From: Takakia lepidozioides | Lineage: Eukaryota; Streptophyta; Takakiopsida; Takakiales; Takakiaceae | NCBI GenBank assembly: GCA_030704615.1 | Contig: CM060733.1 | Span: forward strand, 46,996,001-47,060,000 | Reading direction: 5' to 3' | DNA: 64,000 nt | Shown: positions 12,101 to 31,860 of the stretch, piece after piece | Layout: each line of letters begins with the position of its first letter | Position numbering within the stretch: position 1 is the first letter of the stretch | The notes under the pieces: generated by a model | Databases searched by the model: none | What the model was told of the DNA's origin: nothing | What the model saw: only the letters and a program-made list of their open reading frames with translations | Position numbers and translations under genes: made by a program

Positions 12101-15100
12101 TCATCTAAGCTCATTCGATGATACTGTGCTTCCCCAGCTGTCATAGAAATGGCTGCCCCATAGCCCTGCCTGCCTGCCCTGCAATGCTCCGCCTTACTAC
12201 AACCCAACATCAAGCCACTGCCCCAACTGGACTTATCCTCCGCCTCCACATCAGCGAGAATATCATCCCCCTCCCCCTGGTCATCAATCTTTACAATACC
12301 CATGCCAGGCCGCTTGATATGCCCATTAGACAGAGGAATCTTTTCACCATGTACTCCCTCTCTTCCCCCACTTGTCCAACATTCAGACTCCCATCTTGTC
12401 ATTTCACCATCCGATCCCCCATCAGGATCTTCACTCTCAATATCGATGCATTCGCTCTCACTTAGACTACCAGGCCACTTGGGTGACTCAGAGTCCTGCG
12501 GCTGCCTTGCCACTGAAGGCTGGTTTTGACAGGCTTCATCAGAGGGTTTTAGGCTGTCATCGACCTCCATTTCATTAATAAAAGCAGACAGCAGCCGTTG
12601 TGAGAGGGGAAAGATCTTATCAAACCACCCCCCACTCACCCCTCTCCTCCCACCCCGTCCAATTTCGTGCCTGTCTTTTAGATGGTGAAACAGCTTCGCT
12701 GCAGAGCCCCCCCCATCACTCTCTACACTCCCGTTGGCCAGACACGTGGACTTGCTGCCCATATCCGGGTTTGGGGACAGAGGTGGGGTACCACTGCTTC
12801 GTAACAAGTCCATCTGTCACAGGTCGACAACGAACCAGCAAATGTAAGTGTGCTACACTATCCACGCCAACTCCCCAATTGTGGTGAAAGGAGCCTGAGA
12901 GACACTTCATAAACAAACATATAATCTTTCAAGTTCTAAAGCCTAAAGAAAGGACCTCACTGTGCTCATAGCCTAGAAATGAAGTGGATCTAACACCCCA
13001 TGATAACACTGCCATATAGGTGACCCAATAGCCTCTCATTCAACTTCAAAGATAACTAACAGAGACAGTGAGTTACAAGCCCAATCGTACCTTAGCAGAT
13101 TGATCACTGCAAGACGGAATATGCAATACCTTGTCAGCCTCATCCAGATCTTTGGTCTGCATCAAGAGTTGTGGTGCAAAGTTATTAAGTACACTAAATT
13201 TTCCTCTCACCATAGTTGTTTTATAGTTTTCTGATGAAACAACTGACTTCAAACATGTCAGTAAGAATGGACCAGAACATTGCCATGCACCGTGCTACTC
13301 AGGCACTGTTCTGACAGATGATCCACGGCATTTACCTTTGGCCGAGTCCCAGCAGTTGTGTAGGCCCAAACTGTTGGGTGTTCTCTGGCATTGTCCTAAA
13401 CAATGGGAGAGACCTTATGACCTGAATCGCAAAAAGGAGTTCACTGACATCGATAGATGTACTCATAACCTTGTTTGCCGCAGCCTTGTGGCCATAGACC
13501 CCGCGCCCAGTTTGGGCGCGGCAGGACAAATGGCAGACACTACCTTTGTGAGGGGTGGTGCACTTTGGTGTTGGGACTTACCTTGGTATAGACATCAAGC
13601 AGAAAGAGGCCAAGCCAGAGAGACACAATGAGAGGTGAGTCATCAGGATTGTACTTGTTCGTGGAGGTAACACAGGTCGGAGGAGGTGACGTAGGCGAAG
13701 TAGGGATCAACTTGTTTCCAATAGCAACTATCCTTGCAAGCAGATGCTGCAGACACACATGTTTTACAGGAATTTAAAGAAATGCTGGGGGCAAACTTTT
13801 CAGTGGCTACCAACAAAAGAAGAATGCTCTGCATAGACCTTCAGGCAATACTACAATCAATCTTCTCTCTGCTAGAACGAACATCAATAAGGGTAAGTGT
13901 AGACCAGTGGCACCTCCTGCACCCAGTTTCATCACCTATTAGAACGTTTACACCCTAGACAACCTCAGGGCTGCTGGCTACATGAGAGTAAATGGTATAT
14001 CGTCCCAAGAACTGACAGAAGAACCACAGGGGAATGACTGACAAGGGCTGCCAGAGAGTTTCCAAAAAGTTGCTAAGGCTCATAGCTGGGCAGTGCTCCT
14101 GCATGTACAACAATCACATTGTGGCTATATAAGGAGGTATGAAAAGGTATTAAAACCCTACCGCTGGCATTTAAAGCGAGCTGAATTGCGTTTGCCAGCT
14201 CCTCCCGATCATCATCCGACTCTCCTGCAGATGCTTACACAAGCTAAGCAGAAACCCTTTTTGGTTGCGAGAAAGGGCTTTCGTAACTGATCAGATACAG
14301 GACTGGCTACTAATAGGCTCATCACTCAAGCAGGTCCCCATCAGTAAAAGTTTCAAATGCTACTTGCAGGCAGAAGGAAGATCAAGTATTGAGACTCAGT
14401 TTGACAATGTGAACCTCTTAAACAGAATTGCATGGATTGCTCAAAGTACTGTCACACTATTGACGTGAGCTATTCTATTTCCTCTTACTGGCAATAATGC
14501 CGTACTTGACTGTGACAAGTGCAACCCAAACCCACCAGTGCAACCTGCTTGAGCTTCCAATCACCTCAAACCTGGTAGAGAAACTTGCCATAGCATATCC
14601 AGCAAGATCAATGACAGTTTTCAGATTTGAAGCTCATATGCAACACACCTGAAAGCTCCCCAAGACTGTTCCCAAGTGGCCTCCTGGGCCTAGTCATAGG
14701 CTTGCGATCAACTGTATCTTTCTGCATTGATGGTCGTCCAGGCCTGCCACATAGTATTCCAACGGTCTTTGAATCTACATTGCCTTTCATGAGGCTAATC
14801 CTCATGGCGTACTTCAACCCACACAGCTCATAAAGGTCTGTAATTGTGCCATTGAAGAAGAAAGGCAAGACAGAATAAATGAGACGGTAGAGGTCTCAGA
14901 CGTAACACTGAGTTGTGATTAAGATGTTTTGAAGTCAGGAAGTAAAGAAGTCTACCTCTACACAACAGATTAGAATGGAAATAAGCTTCAATTGATATGC
15001 TGTTATCCAAGAAGGAGGACAGCCAGACATATAGAGACTAGAGAAAATTCAGCCAAATGTGCAGGCAGGCATGAAACAGTACCACCTCACCTATCAGCTT

Positions 15101-18100
15101 ATTATCTATAATGGTTCTGCCACAAGGAACTCACCTGTCAGGCTTAGTATCTACAGTGGCTCTGGAGCTTCTGAGCTGTTTAGCATTAGCCATTTTAGCT
15201 TCCACTTTCTCAGGAGGGGAGATCAAAACCGGTGCCCGGGGTGTGACAGACCCCCTTCCACTCCGCCCTTGCCGCCGGACGCCGTCCCCTCCTGTCCCCT
15301 CCTCTTTTGATACAAATCGCGACTTCTTTTCTTGCAAAACAACACTCCCCATTTTCTGGCTGGGGGTTGCCATTTTCTGCTCCCCCAACTCACTCCCTGT
15401 CTTCTTCTCCTTCTCCTTTGGCTTGTCCCCATCATCATCTGACCCCTCAGTCTCTGAAAGTCCTACTGACACAGTAAGCCGCTCAGCTCGAGCTCTGATC
15501 TGCGTTCCAGACACAGTCACTCGTTGGGCCAAACCTGATCCCCCACTGGCACCTGGAGTAGTAGTCCTAGTACCTGGGGTGGACACAGTGCCACTCCCCT
15601 CTCGGCTGGGTAGTCCCACTTCTGCTGCCTCATTCGATTCCTCCAGGGATGGAATAGAGATGCTGACAGGTGGCATCCGACGTGCCACACGTGCCACTTT
15701 CTGAGGCCTTTGGATTCCCCATTGGGCCACTGGCAGGGATGATGACCTGGATGGGGCAGGTCTCTTTCGATTACTAGGTCCAGCCGGGACTTGAGCTATG
15801 GTTGCAGCTACAACAAACGGGCGTTCCCGGGTCTCACCAGATGGAGAGGAGCGGCTCAAATGCACAGAGGAATGGGTCCCAGCAACTGAACTTGACCGAG
15901 GTGCCCGCGCAGCTTTAGATTTTGTTATTAATGGAGGGTTTACAACATGCACTTCTTGTCGAGGAGACACCCTGCATCCCAAATTGGAAAATTATAAGAG
16001 ACAACACAAATGACATGGAACTCTGGATGCTATTTCTCACAATGAAATAACCTCCCATGAACATGCAAGTACAGGAGGAAGGTTTTGGGCCTATCCCCTT
16101 TGACCAGGAACTGAAATCCACAATGTGACAATGGGGCCAAAGACTCCTCCAGTGTGATGTCCCAAAATTGTACCCACGAGAAACTAAATATGTAATGCAA
16201 TAATGCGGGACGTTACATAGAAAACTGTTTGCCACAATTCACGGGTTTTCGCATCCACCGACCACTACCGTGCAGTAAATCTACTCAAAGTGACACTCCT
16301 TAAAACTTAAGATTTAGGACACTAGAAGCTTCTCATGACAGAGAGAGGATGTGTCTCATAACAGCTGGTTGAAAGGCTAGGATACTAGGTCAACAGTCCA
16401 TGCCCCACATGTACCCATTCGAATAGTGTATGGATGATAAGGTTGTTATAGATGTTACAACAGAACATTGAGCAGATCGCTACGTATAAGCTCAAGCACA
16501 GCCTGAAATCATTCCTTATGCTGCAGAGTAGACACAGATTTGACACACAGTTTTCCTACTGAGAAGAGCATCAGGTCAGAGACACACTTGACTCCATTCT
16601 TTGAGATTGTGCGCTCCCTTTCCACGAGATTAAGACGGTCTCCCTTCTCCCCCATAGGAGTTGCATTATCAGAATCCCCTTTACTCAAACCCCGCACACT
16701 TGAACCGTTCAATTGAGCCGATATCTCTGCTTTATGTACAGAGGTGATGCCATGCACAGGTCCGGACCTGCACAGTTATAGCACCATCATACAATGATAT
16801 CCACCAAGAACACATCTCTTATTCTTGATCGTATCAATCATAAACATATGTTTACATATAATGTGAGACGATAAATAGTTGACTGATAAAAAATATTTGA
16901 ACACTCTCCAAGAAAATTTTACTTGCAATCTTCCAATCCCTAAGGTCCTCCAACCAGTGTGACAGCGTCGAAGAGAAATCACCCAGAGCAGATGTTAAGC
17001 AAAGAGAGGGAACCCAAAACAAGTTGAACACTGCGGAACACTAACGCAGCTCCCACCTAAAGCCATGACCCTCACTCGGCCGTGCGCGGCTGTCCAGACT
17101 TAACCGTTGTGCAGTCAGCTTGTGATCACGATCCCCATCAGAGACCCCATTCGCCACATTCCCAGATGCATCACTCTTGACACCCGACCGCCGCCCTTTC
17201 ATTTTTGCCTTGTCCCAACCCTCATTGCCTCCCAATGACATCCTTTCTTTGTCTTGGACGGGAGAGGCTAGAGAGCTACTTGGCCTGGATGTATCCCGCT
17301 CTCTCTCTTGCACACCAGAGGACCGCTGTACACTCAGATTGCTTGGACGGCCCTCAGGCTGGAGTTACACAAACATTTTGTATTAATATAAAACTGTGAA
17401 CTGATAGCCAGCAGAAGATGCTCCATAGGCACATCTTGACATCTCTAGACTAGGTATCAATGACCTTGCTACTGCAAGTATCCATACTGGACAAATGTAT
17501 ATAGGAATGAGTTTGAATATATGTACAAATGCCATGTAATAATCCTCAACATCCCTCACAGATCAACTGGATGATGTGTAGAAGATCATCATAACTCCCT
17601 ACAAATCAAAAGATGTTAGCTGTACCCAGTTGAGTGTTGTTATATGTGGCATGGCTAAAGGAATGGAAGAGCAGGGTAGGTTTGTTGAAAAGACGCACCC
17701 GTACATCAGCCATTGATGTGCGAACCCGCTTGTTTGGAATGACACTTTTGTTTTTATCACCTGCCTTTTGACCCGCCACGGTATCCACAGTGCTGGAATG
17801 GATGGAAGCAGCAGTTGCACTGCCTTTCACACCATGTGGCACTGCTGTTGGGCGATCAGGTGGTAAGGACGAGATTGGCCGTTCATGCACATTCACTTCG
17901 GGCCTTGAACGCTTCCTGGATTGTAACATATTCCGAAATCTATCGAGCTTTAGCAAAGCCTCATTTAGGTGCCGAACCCGATCCCTGCCGCCAACACAAA
18001 CCATCCTCCATTTCATGAGAGATGCATCTCATCAACCCTCAAAACAGCTCTCAATACCACAAAGACACCATTAGAAGACACAGTGCATGCCAATGATTAC

Positions 18101-18774
18101 CAAGGACCACCTAGCCGAGTCGATAGACATGTCTAGACTTAAAAAATTACACCACTAGATATTCTATAATCTTCAGCTTTGTCATAACGAAATAGCACGA
18201 AAGATGCCATTGGGTTGCATATATGCCTGGCATCAAAATGCTGCATGCTACTGCTGAACCAAGCACCTTTTAAGCAAATACACAAGCACGTCACATCCCT
18301 CAAGCTCATACCTCACAATTAATTAGGTTTTACTTACCTGGCTCGAGAGACATTCTCAACAAGGCTTGCCCTGACACGCTTAAGATCTTCAACTCCAAAT
18401 GTCCCCAGAGGCTTAGATTGCACAGTTCCAAGTGTAGGATCATCAGTGGGAGCATCACTTGCTGCATTGATGGCCCGTCGCAATTCTCCATGACGACCTA
18501 CTCTCGGGTCTCCTACAGATAAGGATTCCAATGATAGAAGATGTATGAGTGGCAGCTCTCCCTGAGATGCAGCCCCAACTCCACTTGGACCAGTCCCCGA
18601 ATGATTTACCCCTGCTCCTGACACCAGTACCCGGGACTCATGGCCATCTCGAAAAGTACCAGACCTGTCTAAGTTGGCACTAAAGCTTCGGTGCCCGGAT
18701 GCTCCTCCAACTCCATATGCAGTACCATCTGGATTATTTAAGGTTGTCGTCTCCAGTCTCTGTATAGCTGCCAT
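9149..18774 (-). CDS. Large conserved plant protein of the AT2G19390/AT4G29790 family
   Basis: I could assemble 15 exons whose splice sites and phases all agree (1461 residues): 18338-18774, 17699-17984, 17057-17358, 16588-16767, 15135-15971, 14649-14743, 14162-14224, 13655-13746, 13091-13156, 12052-12813, 11409-11477, 11147-11217, 10829-10886, 10121-10403 and 9149-9933. Family landmarks, recalled from Arabidopsis relatives, appear in order: LDRSGTFRDG, GELRRAI, RVRHLNEALLKLDRF, NKRVRTSMADVR, GWDKAKMKGRR, NRKRP..AQW..QRPQK, GDGVRRQGRSGRG, ESDDDREEL, YFAYVTSSDL, LSQRLLSAFI, MSLDDRLLLELQSVGL, FVGLAYTKRM, AALAFAKRV and a C-terminal DDLSELTMMM. The protein is low-complexity, basic and serine-rich, with no known enzymatic domain. 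Family function is unknown to me; a nuclear location is plausible from its basic patches. The ATG at 18774 fits the family start. A dispersed repeat copy lies in the intron between exons 8 and 9. Confidence 0.8.
13457..13520 (-). repeat. Inverted copy of the GGGCGCGGGGTC dispersed repeat
   Basis: Reverse complement of the core at 3842-3911 and 26340-26405, with a few substitutions. It lies within an intron of the AT2G19390-like gene, downstream of exon 8. There is no CT tract beside it, unlike the other copies. Confidence 0.6.
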
Positions 18775-21739
18775 ACCTCCAGCTGAGGCACCCCGTTGGT
18801 GCCACAAACTCTTCTACTTCATCAATACTTTCTAGGTCTAAACCACATGTCCAAATGCAGACAGCACAATTGTCTCATCCTTTCGAAGACCACAATCCCC
18901 ACCAGCGTGTCAGTTTGCTCCAGCATTTTGATATGTTCCATTCCTTCTTGCAAGTTCGGATAAAACCTTCACCCTGTGCTCCTCTCCATCATTACAAAGG
19001 TCCTTACCCCCCACGCACCATAAGTACCTGGCGATCCCAGCCAGCCAGAGAATTACAGGTGAATATCTTCAGACTTTGCCTGAATGTTGCCTTCAAGAAG
19101 AGACGCAAAGAATATGGTTTGAAATTGATCACCAGCCCCGGAATTCATCAGGTACAAAGCCGACTAGAGGTAAGCGTAAACATAGAAGGTCGACTAATCC
19201 CTATAACCTCTAATAGTGATCTGCAACAGTTCTTGACAATTGTAAACTAGGTACATTGTCAACTAAGCAAATGGAAGAAATATGAGCCCAAACAGTCAAT
19301 GTGATCTTCAACTATCAGATCAAGTAAACCATTTGAAACTGTTGGAAGTACCTTCCTATCATCTTCCACACTTTACAATTCCCCACATTCACAATACTTT
19401 TTGAGTTCTCTGCAAACCGTGACAAAGTAAACAAACTCCGCCACTTCCCACACCCCCCTTGGGATTGCAGTAATTGGTGGACAAAAAATGTGTGTAGCAC
19501 TTCAATGACTCCCTCTAAAATCATTACACCATTTGATGAGACACAAAATTACTCCACTTTACAACAGTCACAAACGTGTTGAGTTAATCGACTCCAGCAA
19601 TTGACGACCAATGTTACATAGGCATACCTCATCCACCGGAAACGGATTGTATCTCATCTTCCCAGAGTGATCCTCCTTGCGTACTGTATAGCTTACAAAC
19701 GCAGTATGTAAGCAAAAAGATGGCAGTCAATGCTCCTGCCATGCCAATCCATACATTAAACAATACCCCTCGAGAAAACACCTTGCGAAGAAAAAGGCAA
19801 GTCCCTGCTATAAAGTAATGCTGACTTCCGGAATTGCAGCCTAACGGCCTCGAAATATAAAATGTCCGTACTATGTGGGGGATTGCTCCCTGTGAGAATT
19901 CATCTCCAGAAAATCGTCTTGGACGAGGTGAGGTATTAGTTGTCATCTTTGGCTGAATTTTCCGAATATGCACTGCAATGGTACAACCTTCATTGTCCCC
20001 AATGGAGGAACGCCGAATCGGTTCTGGTGGCACGCCCAACCCCCCAGGGAATCGCTGGGGTTTTACGTTGCAATAATTCCTAACTGCATTGCGGCTTCCA
20101 AATCAAGTACAGATAGCCCCGAGGGTTCACTGCAGCGGTGCCAAATTGAGTGTAAATTTCAGTGACTGCCACTCTCGGTCACTACATCAACAGCCCATTC
20201 ACAGCTCGGACTACTCCCGTCGTCATCGGAACTACCAAATTAGAAATAGGTTTAGCAGAACAAGTCGTCAGTGCCCGGGGTAGCGAGCTCTAGCATGCTA
20301 TCGGAAAAGACACTAGGAGCAGCAATTCGGAGAGGTCAAATCAATGCCATCTTACTACCCTGATTACACTAGGAAGCTCAAAATCAACTGCTGCAGCTAA
20401 ATAACACTACCTCCCCTGCTCCTTCCCCACGTCACTACTTGACTCCCCATTTCCACGTCTGATTCCTTCACATACCTGCATAGCCATATACCAACATTCT
20501 CTCCACCCCGTTTCCCCCGTGTCCCATTCAATTCCCTCCTGCTACCACTCCGACAACTTCCTGCTGCCGATCAGCCAGCACGTGCACGGCCTAGGGTTTG
20601 GAGCTCTAGGCATGCATGGTGGGGGGGCACCATGCTAGGGTTGCACTGGATGCTCACCTCCGGTCGTCTCTCTCGCAGACCGCGGTCATGCCATCGCTGC
20701 TCGCCCTTCCTTACCCTACCGTCGCACCTCCTTTTTAATATTTTGTCGCCGTATTTCATCCCTTTCCTGCACATTTCCTTGCCTCGCTCTCATTCTCTTC
20801 CCCCATGGATCACCATTCATGTCATCTGTCGGTGAGCAAAACAATTCCATCGTAACCAAAAGCGTTCACGATATAGGTATACTGTTTACTGTCATTCCAC
20901 ACACAACGTTGTACCCGAGGAATGTCTGTCATCCCACACACATCGCCAACTTTACGCCATGTGCGTCGCCATCCCCGAGATGGTCTATTTTTTTGACGAA
21001 GTCATCCGTGCAACGACGAGGCAACCAGTGGATGAAACACAGGGTTTATAGTTTATAAGCGACAAATCTAGTATGTTGGTATTGTACCAGTGTTTTTATT
21101 TCTGGCGAAATTTCGCACTTTTTCGACCTCAAAAATCAAAATAGAATATTCTGTCGTAAATTCCCTATTTTCTCATGGATGAAATCGCCAAAATTCTCAA
21201 AAATCTTGAATGAATTCGCCTAATATGGATGATATAAATGGATGAAAGTACAGAGGAGGATGAGTCTGTCCAAATGTCAGTGGATGAGCAGAAAATATGG
21301 CTATTTCCTGCAAAACTCAGTAGCCACTCCTGTTCTTTTCCAAATTTGAAAAAAGAAACACTGTATTGTTCGTGAGCAACTCAGAAACTCGTTCACGATT
21401 TATAGTATCAATCACCTGTCGTATTGCTTTGTCAAGGGCCTCGAACTAGCCTCGAATTTGACATATCCGCGAAGAAGGCATTTCTAACCCCAATCTTCCC
21501 CTTCACAACATTCCTTTAATGTGTCGATAATAGACTTGCGAGTCCCATCAGAGAGGTTCATGGCTTGATTAGACAATACTCTGACCTGCCACCACAGGGA
21601 AGCAATGTAGAGAGATTGCTTACAATGAGGGAAAATAGTTGCTCTGGAACTTTTGAGTTGTAAATTAAGCTTGAAGGAGAACATGGGGGCTTTGGCTCTT
21701 TAGGCGCAGACTTCTCATGGTTCTGTGCTGCCCTTAGGT
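18775..21739. other. 5' UTR/promoter of the AT2G19390-like gene and spacer
   Basis: Upstream of the AT2G19390-like start. Minus-strand sequence around 20570-20700 is rich in short CT/GA tracts and looks like a 5' UTR exon and core promoter region, but no transcript evidence exists. An open frame at 19629-20039 (-) has one hydrophobic stretch and no family signature, so I do not call it a gene. 20800-21739 is AT-rich and holds no recognisable feature. Confidence 0.35.
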
Positions 21740-28286
<6,547 letters not shown>

Positions 28287-28786
28287 NNNNNNNNNNNNNN
28301 NNNNNNNNNNNNNNNNNNNNNNNNNNNNNNNNNNNNNNNNNNNNNNNNNNNNNNNNNNNNNNNNNNNNNNNNNNNNNNNNNNNNNNNNNNNNNNNNNNNN
28401 NNNNNNNNNNNNNNNNNNNNNNNNNNNNNNNNNNNNNNNNNNNNNNNNNNNNNNNNNNNNNNNNNNNNNNNNNNNNNNNNNNNNNNNNNNNNNNNNNNNN
28501 NNNNNNNNNNNNNNNNNNNNNNNNNNNNNNNNNNNNNNNNNNNNNNNNNNNNNNNNNNNNNNNNNNNNNNNNNNNNNNNNNNNNNNNNNNNNNNNNNNNN
28601 NNNNNNNNNNNNNNNNNNNNNNNNNNNNNNNNNNNNNNNNNNNNNNNNNNNNNNNNNNNNNNNNNNNNNNNNNNNNNNNNNNNNNNNNNNNNNNNNNNNN
28701 NNNNNNNNNNNNNNNNNNNNNNNNNNNNNNNNNNNNNNNNNNNNNNNNNNNNNNNNNNNNNNNNNNNNNNNNNNNNNNNNNNNNNN
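28287..28786. other. Assembly gap of exactly 500 N
   Basis: The round length suggests a placeholder between contigs. The GRAM/VASt gene runs into its left edge with a good splice donor at 28269. A transposase relic runs out of its right edge. The real distance and relative orientation of the flanks are unknown. Confidence 0.98.
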
Positions 28787-29108
28787 CTCGTGTTGGAAGC
28801 ACCACGGAAGTGCCCGATCCCGATATGGTCGGGTTACACAATGATCACTTCGAACATCTGCTGTCATGACAAGGGCCTACAACATCACGGTTTCCATTTC
28901 CCCCAATTGCACATGTCCTGTTTTTGTGAATATGCTATCAACCAGTTTGGGCAAGAGAGGTAAATTCATACCCTGCAAACATTTGTATTTCATATTTTTG
29001 AAGAGGATGGTTTTCGATCCCAAACGTGACAACTTCGTTCACCAGGCCACTCTAAGATTCAACGAGGTCGATGCTCTATTGCAGCGGGATACAACACATA
29101 GGTAGCAT
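28787..29108 (+). pseudogene. MULE-type transposase C-terminal relic with SWIM zinc finger
   Basis: The frame reads CTCPVF then FIPCKHLYFIFLKRM, the CxC...CxH SWIM pattern. It is followed by a tail FNEVDALLQRDT matching the end of element A's transposase (VNELHKLLLRDS). Upstream the same frame contains a stop (about 28841) in sequence still alignable to A (GRV...). It is on +, opposite to the transposases of A and B. The rest lies in or beyond the gap. It is diverged from both other copies and dead. Confidence 0.7.
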
Positions 29109-29606
29109 CAACTATGCAATGTGGTATATGGACGACCATGCTATGAAATGTCCAATTTGCAACATTGTCATGGAAATTCAATTCAAATCAATTCGTTTGC
29201 AACATTGCCGGCGGTGCAATGATATGGCGTCCCTTATCCCTCCATTATGCTTCCAACTATATTGAGTGAGCTCTGAGTGGCAACTTTTATAAGCACATGC
29301 ATCATTGCACCGTTCGAAGTCTACATGTCTTCCTGTCGCTATGCACTGCAATCATCTTTTGAAGATTATCCTAACTCTCATTGTTATTGGGGAGGAACTC
29401 TGGTCTTCTCGTGGCAGCCTCTATGGCGCACACTTTGTGAGAATATTTTCTCGTCCTCGTAATTGTAAAAGTGAAAGAAACATTTGTAATTGCACAATGT
29501 TGGATGCTACAATTGTAGGCCTCATGGTAGTCTTGATTGTATTCAGCCAAGGATTCCCTGCATTAATCCCACGGTCATAGGACCATCCTCGGTTATAGGC
29601 GACGCA
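29109..29606. other. Flank between transposase relic and LTR
   Basis: No gene seen. By analogy with element A, where 760 bp lie between transposase stop and terminus, this could be the subterminal region of the relic. No CATGAGC-type terminal repeat or palindrome array is visible. Confidence 0.35.
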
Positions 29607-30333
29607 TGTTAGTGTTGACGTGGCTGATGACGGCGCAGTGCTACGTCATCATTTGCCGCCACATCAGCCTGCTGACATGAGACTCACGCCACGTCAGCTG
29701 GCGTGAGCGTACGCTCAGGCCACGTCACTCTTGCGTGAGCATACGCTCGCGCGCTCACGCGCAAGGCTCACGCCATTGCGTCGTTGGGTTAGAACAGCTT
29801 GTAGGTAGATAAAGCGAAGAGCGGGGACTTCTGGGGGATCACTTCTTGGATCACTTCTTAGACATCAGGGGAAAGGTCAAACGGAGGGCACGATCTTGGA
29901 GCACAGGGATGACGATTACACAGAAGAGGAGATGATGACTTGATGGAGGTTTATTTCATGCAGAGCTGTAGTGATACTGTAGGGCAGATTAGAGTCACTT
30001 TGACATTGGCCTAGTACCTGATAAATCGTAATCTGATACTTATTCGATACAAGCACACTGTGTAGAGAGACATGAGTGAAGCTGTGAAATGAATGCATGA
30101 TTAACTGGAACTAAGAAGATACTGAAGCAATCTGATGCTTCAGTATCAGATAAGGTAAATTGATAACATGAAGGCAAGAAGGAATACAAATGGGAAGCAC
30201 AACTATGATTCACTAGCTGCAGGTCATGACTGATTGTACTGAGCGGGCTGAGTGCTTAGAGATATCCAACTCTTCTATCTTGGAGTTTCCACCTCGGATA
30301 GCGAAGGGATGGGTGAGTAAAAGCCGTTCAACA
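29607..30333 (+). repeat. 5' LTR (727 bp)
   Basis: Starts TGTTAG and ends TTCAACA. From about 29790 to its end it is nearly identical to 54147-54685. The first 180 bp are unlike the 3' LTR and are rich in ACGTCA and GTGAGC-type motifs. The end is fixed by the homology stopping just before the primer-binding-like site. Confidence 0.75.
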
Positions 30334-31860
30334 TTTGGCGACCATACTCGGGAACTGGGTCATGAACAACCAGATGTGACAGGCATCTGGTGGGATCATG
30401 GTGGTTGGAGAATTAAAGAATTTGATGTGAATCAAATTCCCTGTGAAACTGAGAAGGAAAGATTGTCCAAACGATTCTTTCAGAGGTTCTTGGAATTGCC
30501 AGACGGTTGTAAAGAAAACATTCTTAAAAGAGTGCATGATGCTGACCCTAAGTGGGGTCTGGAGAAAGGAGTGATAAAGATTTATCAGGTGGCCTGTAGA
30601 GGAAGAGCACGTTGGTTACCAACACTGGTTTATGTGATAGCATTGCTATCCATTAAGCAAGTAGAGTTTGAAGCCTGGGAGGAAAGGAAGGTGAATGTTT
30701 ATACTCATATGCATGAAGAGCTTGTACTGCTAAAGAATTGGATTCCAAAGGATATTCTGTGGATCAAACTCACACCAAGAACAACTTTCCAGACTTGTTT
30801 GTCATATGGTTATATGGTAACGGAGACTTCTAGTATAGCCAAGGGGGCATTGAAGCTTGAAAGAAACCCAGGCATATACGAGAGATATTACAGAAGAGAG
30901 TTTTGGTTATTGCCACATTAAAAGAAATGAAAGACATGGGACATGAGTGATGAAAGAGAAGCTAGACGACAGAGATATTTAGCAAAAAGAGAAAGTTATC
31001 TGAAAGCTAATTATCCATATCTTTGGGAGAGAGGAATAGACATAGGGGAATCATCCGGATCTCTCACACCATTAAGATCAGAGAGTACATCACCCATACC
31101 AGAAGAACTAGAGTTGGATGCCACTCCTTCTTTTTCTTTGCGAGAAAGATTAAGGGAATTGGTACGGGAAGAAGATCAATCACGAGGTGAAAGATCTGAG
31201 GTACATCCCTAAATAAAAGATTTGACATAAATCTTTGATAAGAGTTGGCATGGAACACCAAAAGCAGGAACTCCAGTTTCTGAAACAGAAGGTGAAGAAG
31301 GAGGAGATGATGTGGCAGAGCCAACGGAGAGTTCAGACTCTCCAACACCATTACAGTTGAGTTATATGAGTGAAGAAGAAACCCAAGGGCAGAACTTGGA
31401 GGATGAAAACAGAGAGAAGAAATTGGAAGAGGAAGAGTATGAAGAAGTAGACCCAACAGCTGAGGTTGAGACTACAACCAGGACATCCCAACCCGTTGGA
31501 CCTGGATCAAGTGGAGCACTTGGATCACAGGGCAACGAAGGTGTCCGCTCAGGGGGATCAGGCGGGCAGCCTGGATCTGGCTCTGGGGGGACAGGGAGTA
31601 TGGGAAGTAGTGCAACTGGAGCTGGGAATACTGTGAATATCGTGGGGCCAGTAGCAGGGAGTGCTCAGGGGCCACCACTTGGTGGAAGATCCACCACAAA
31701 AACAACAGGTCGTCAAGGACCAGCACTAGCAAGGGGGCCAGCATCTGTCAGTGGGCAGAAGGTAGGGCCACAGATGGCGTTACAACCAACACGGGCAAAA
31801 CCACCTTTCCCGATATATTCAGGAAAGGGGATCCCGATGTATACATTAGCCAATTTGAGC
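30226..31860 (+). pseudogene. gag N-terminal region (degenerate)
   Basis: One continuous frame starts at an ATG inside the LTR (30226) and runs to about 31830. It is broken by four stops, at about 30919, 30928, 31210 and 31228. All four are TAA/TGA codons that C-to-T change would make from CAA/CGA. The first 230 residues are rich in charged and aromatic residues and are unknown to me. A low-complexity S/G/T-rich linker leads to PFPIYSGKG, where the frame shifts by one base into DPDVYISQFEHM, the gag core seen in plant gypsy elements. Confidence 0.65.
30336..30353 (+). promoter_or_regulatory. Primer-binding-like site
   Basis: TGGCGACCATACTCGGGA follows the 5' LTR after two bases. It begins with TGG, the complement of a tRNA CCA end, as expected for minus-strand priming. 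I did not assign the tRNA. Confidence 0.55.

Noticed and set aside
19629-20039. Small membrane protein gene on -
   Set aside because: One hydrophobic stretch only, no family signature, and it lies in the probable 5' UTR/promoter region of the AT2G19390-like gene.
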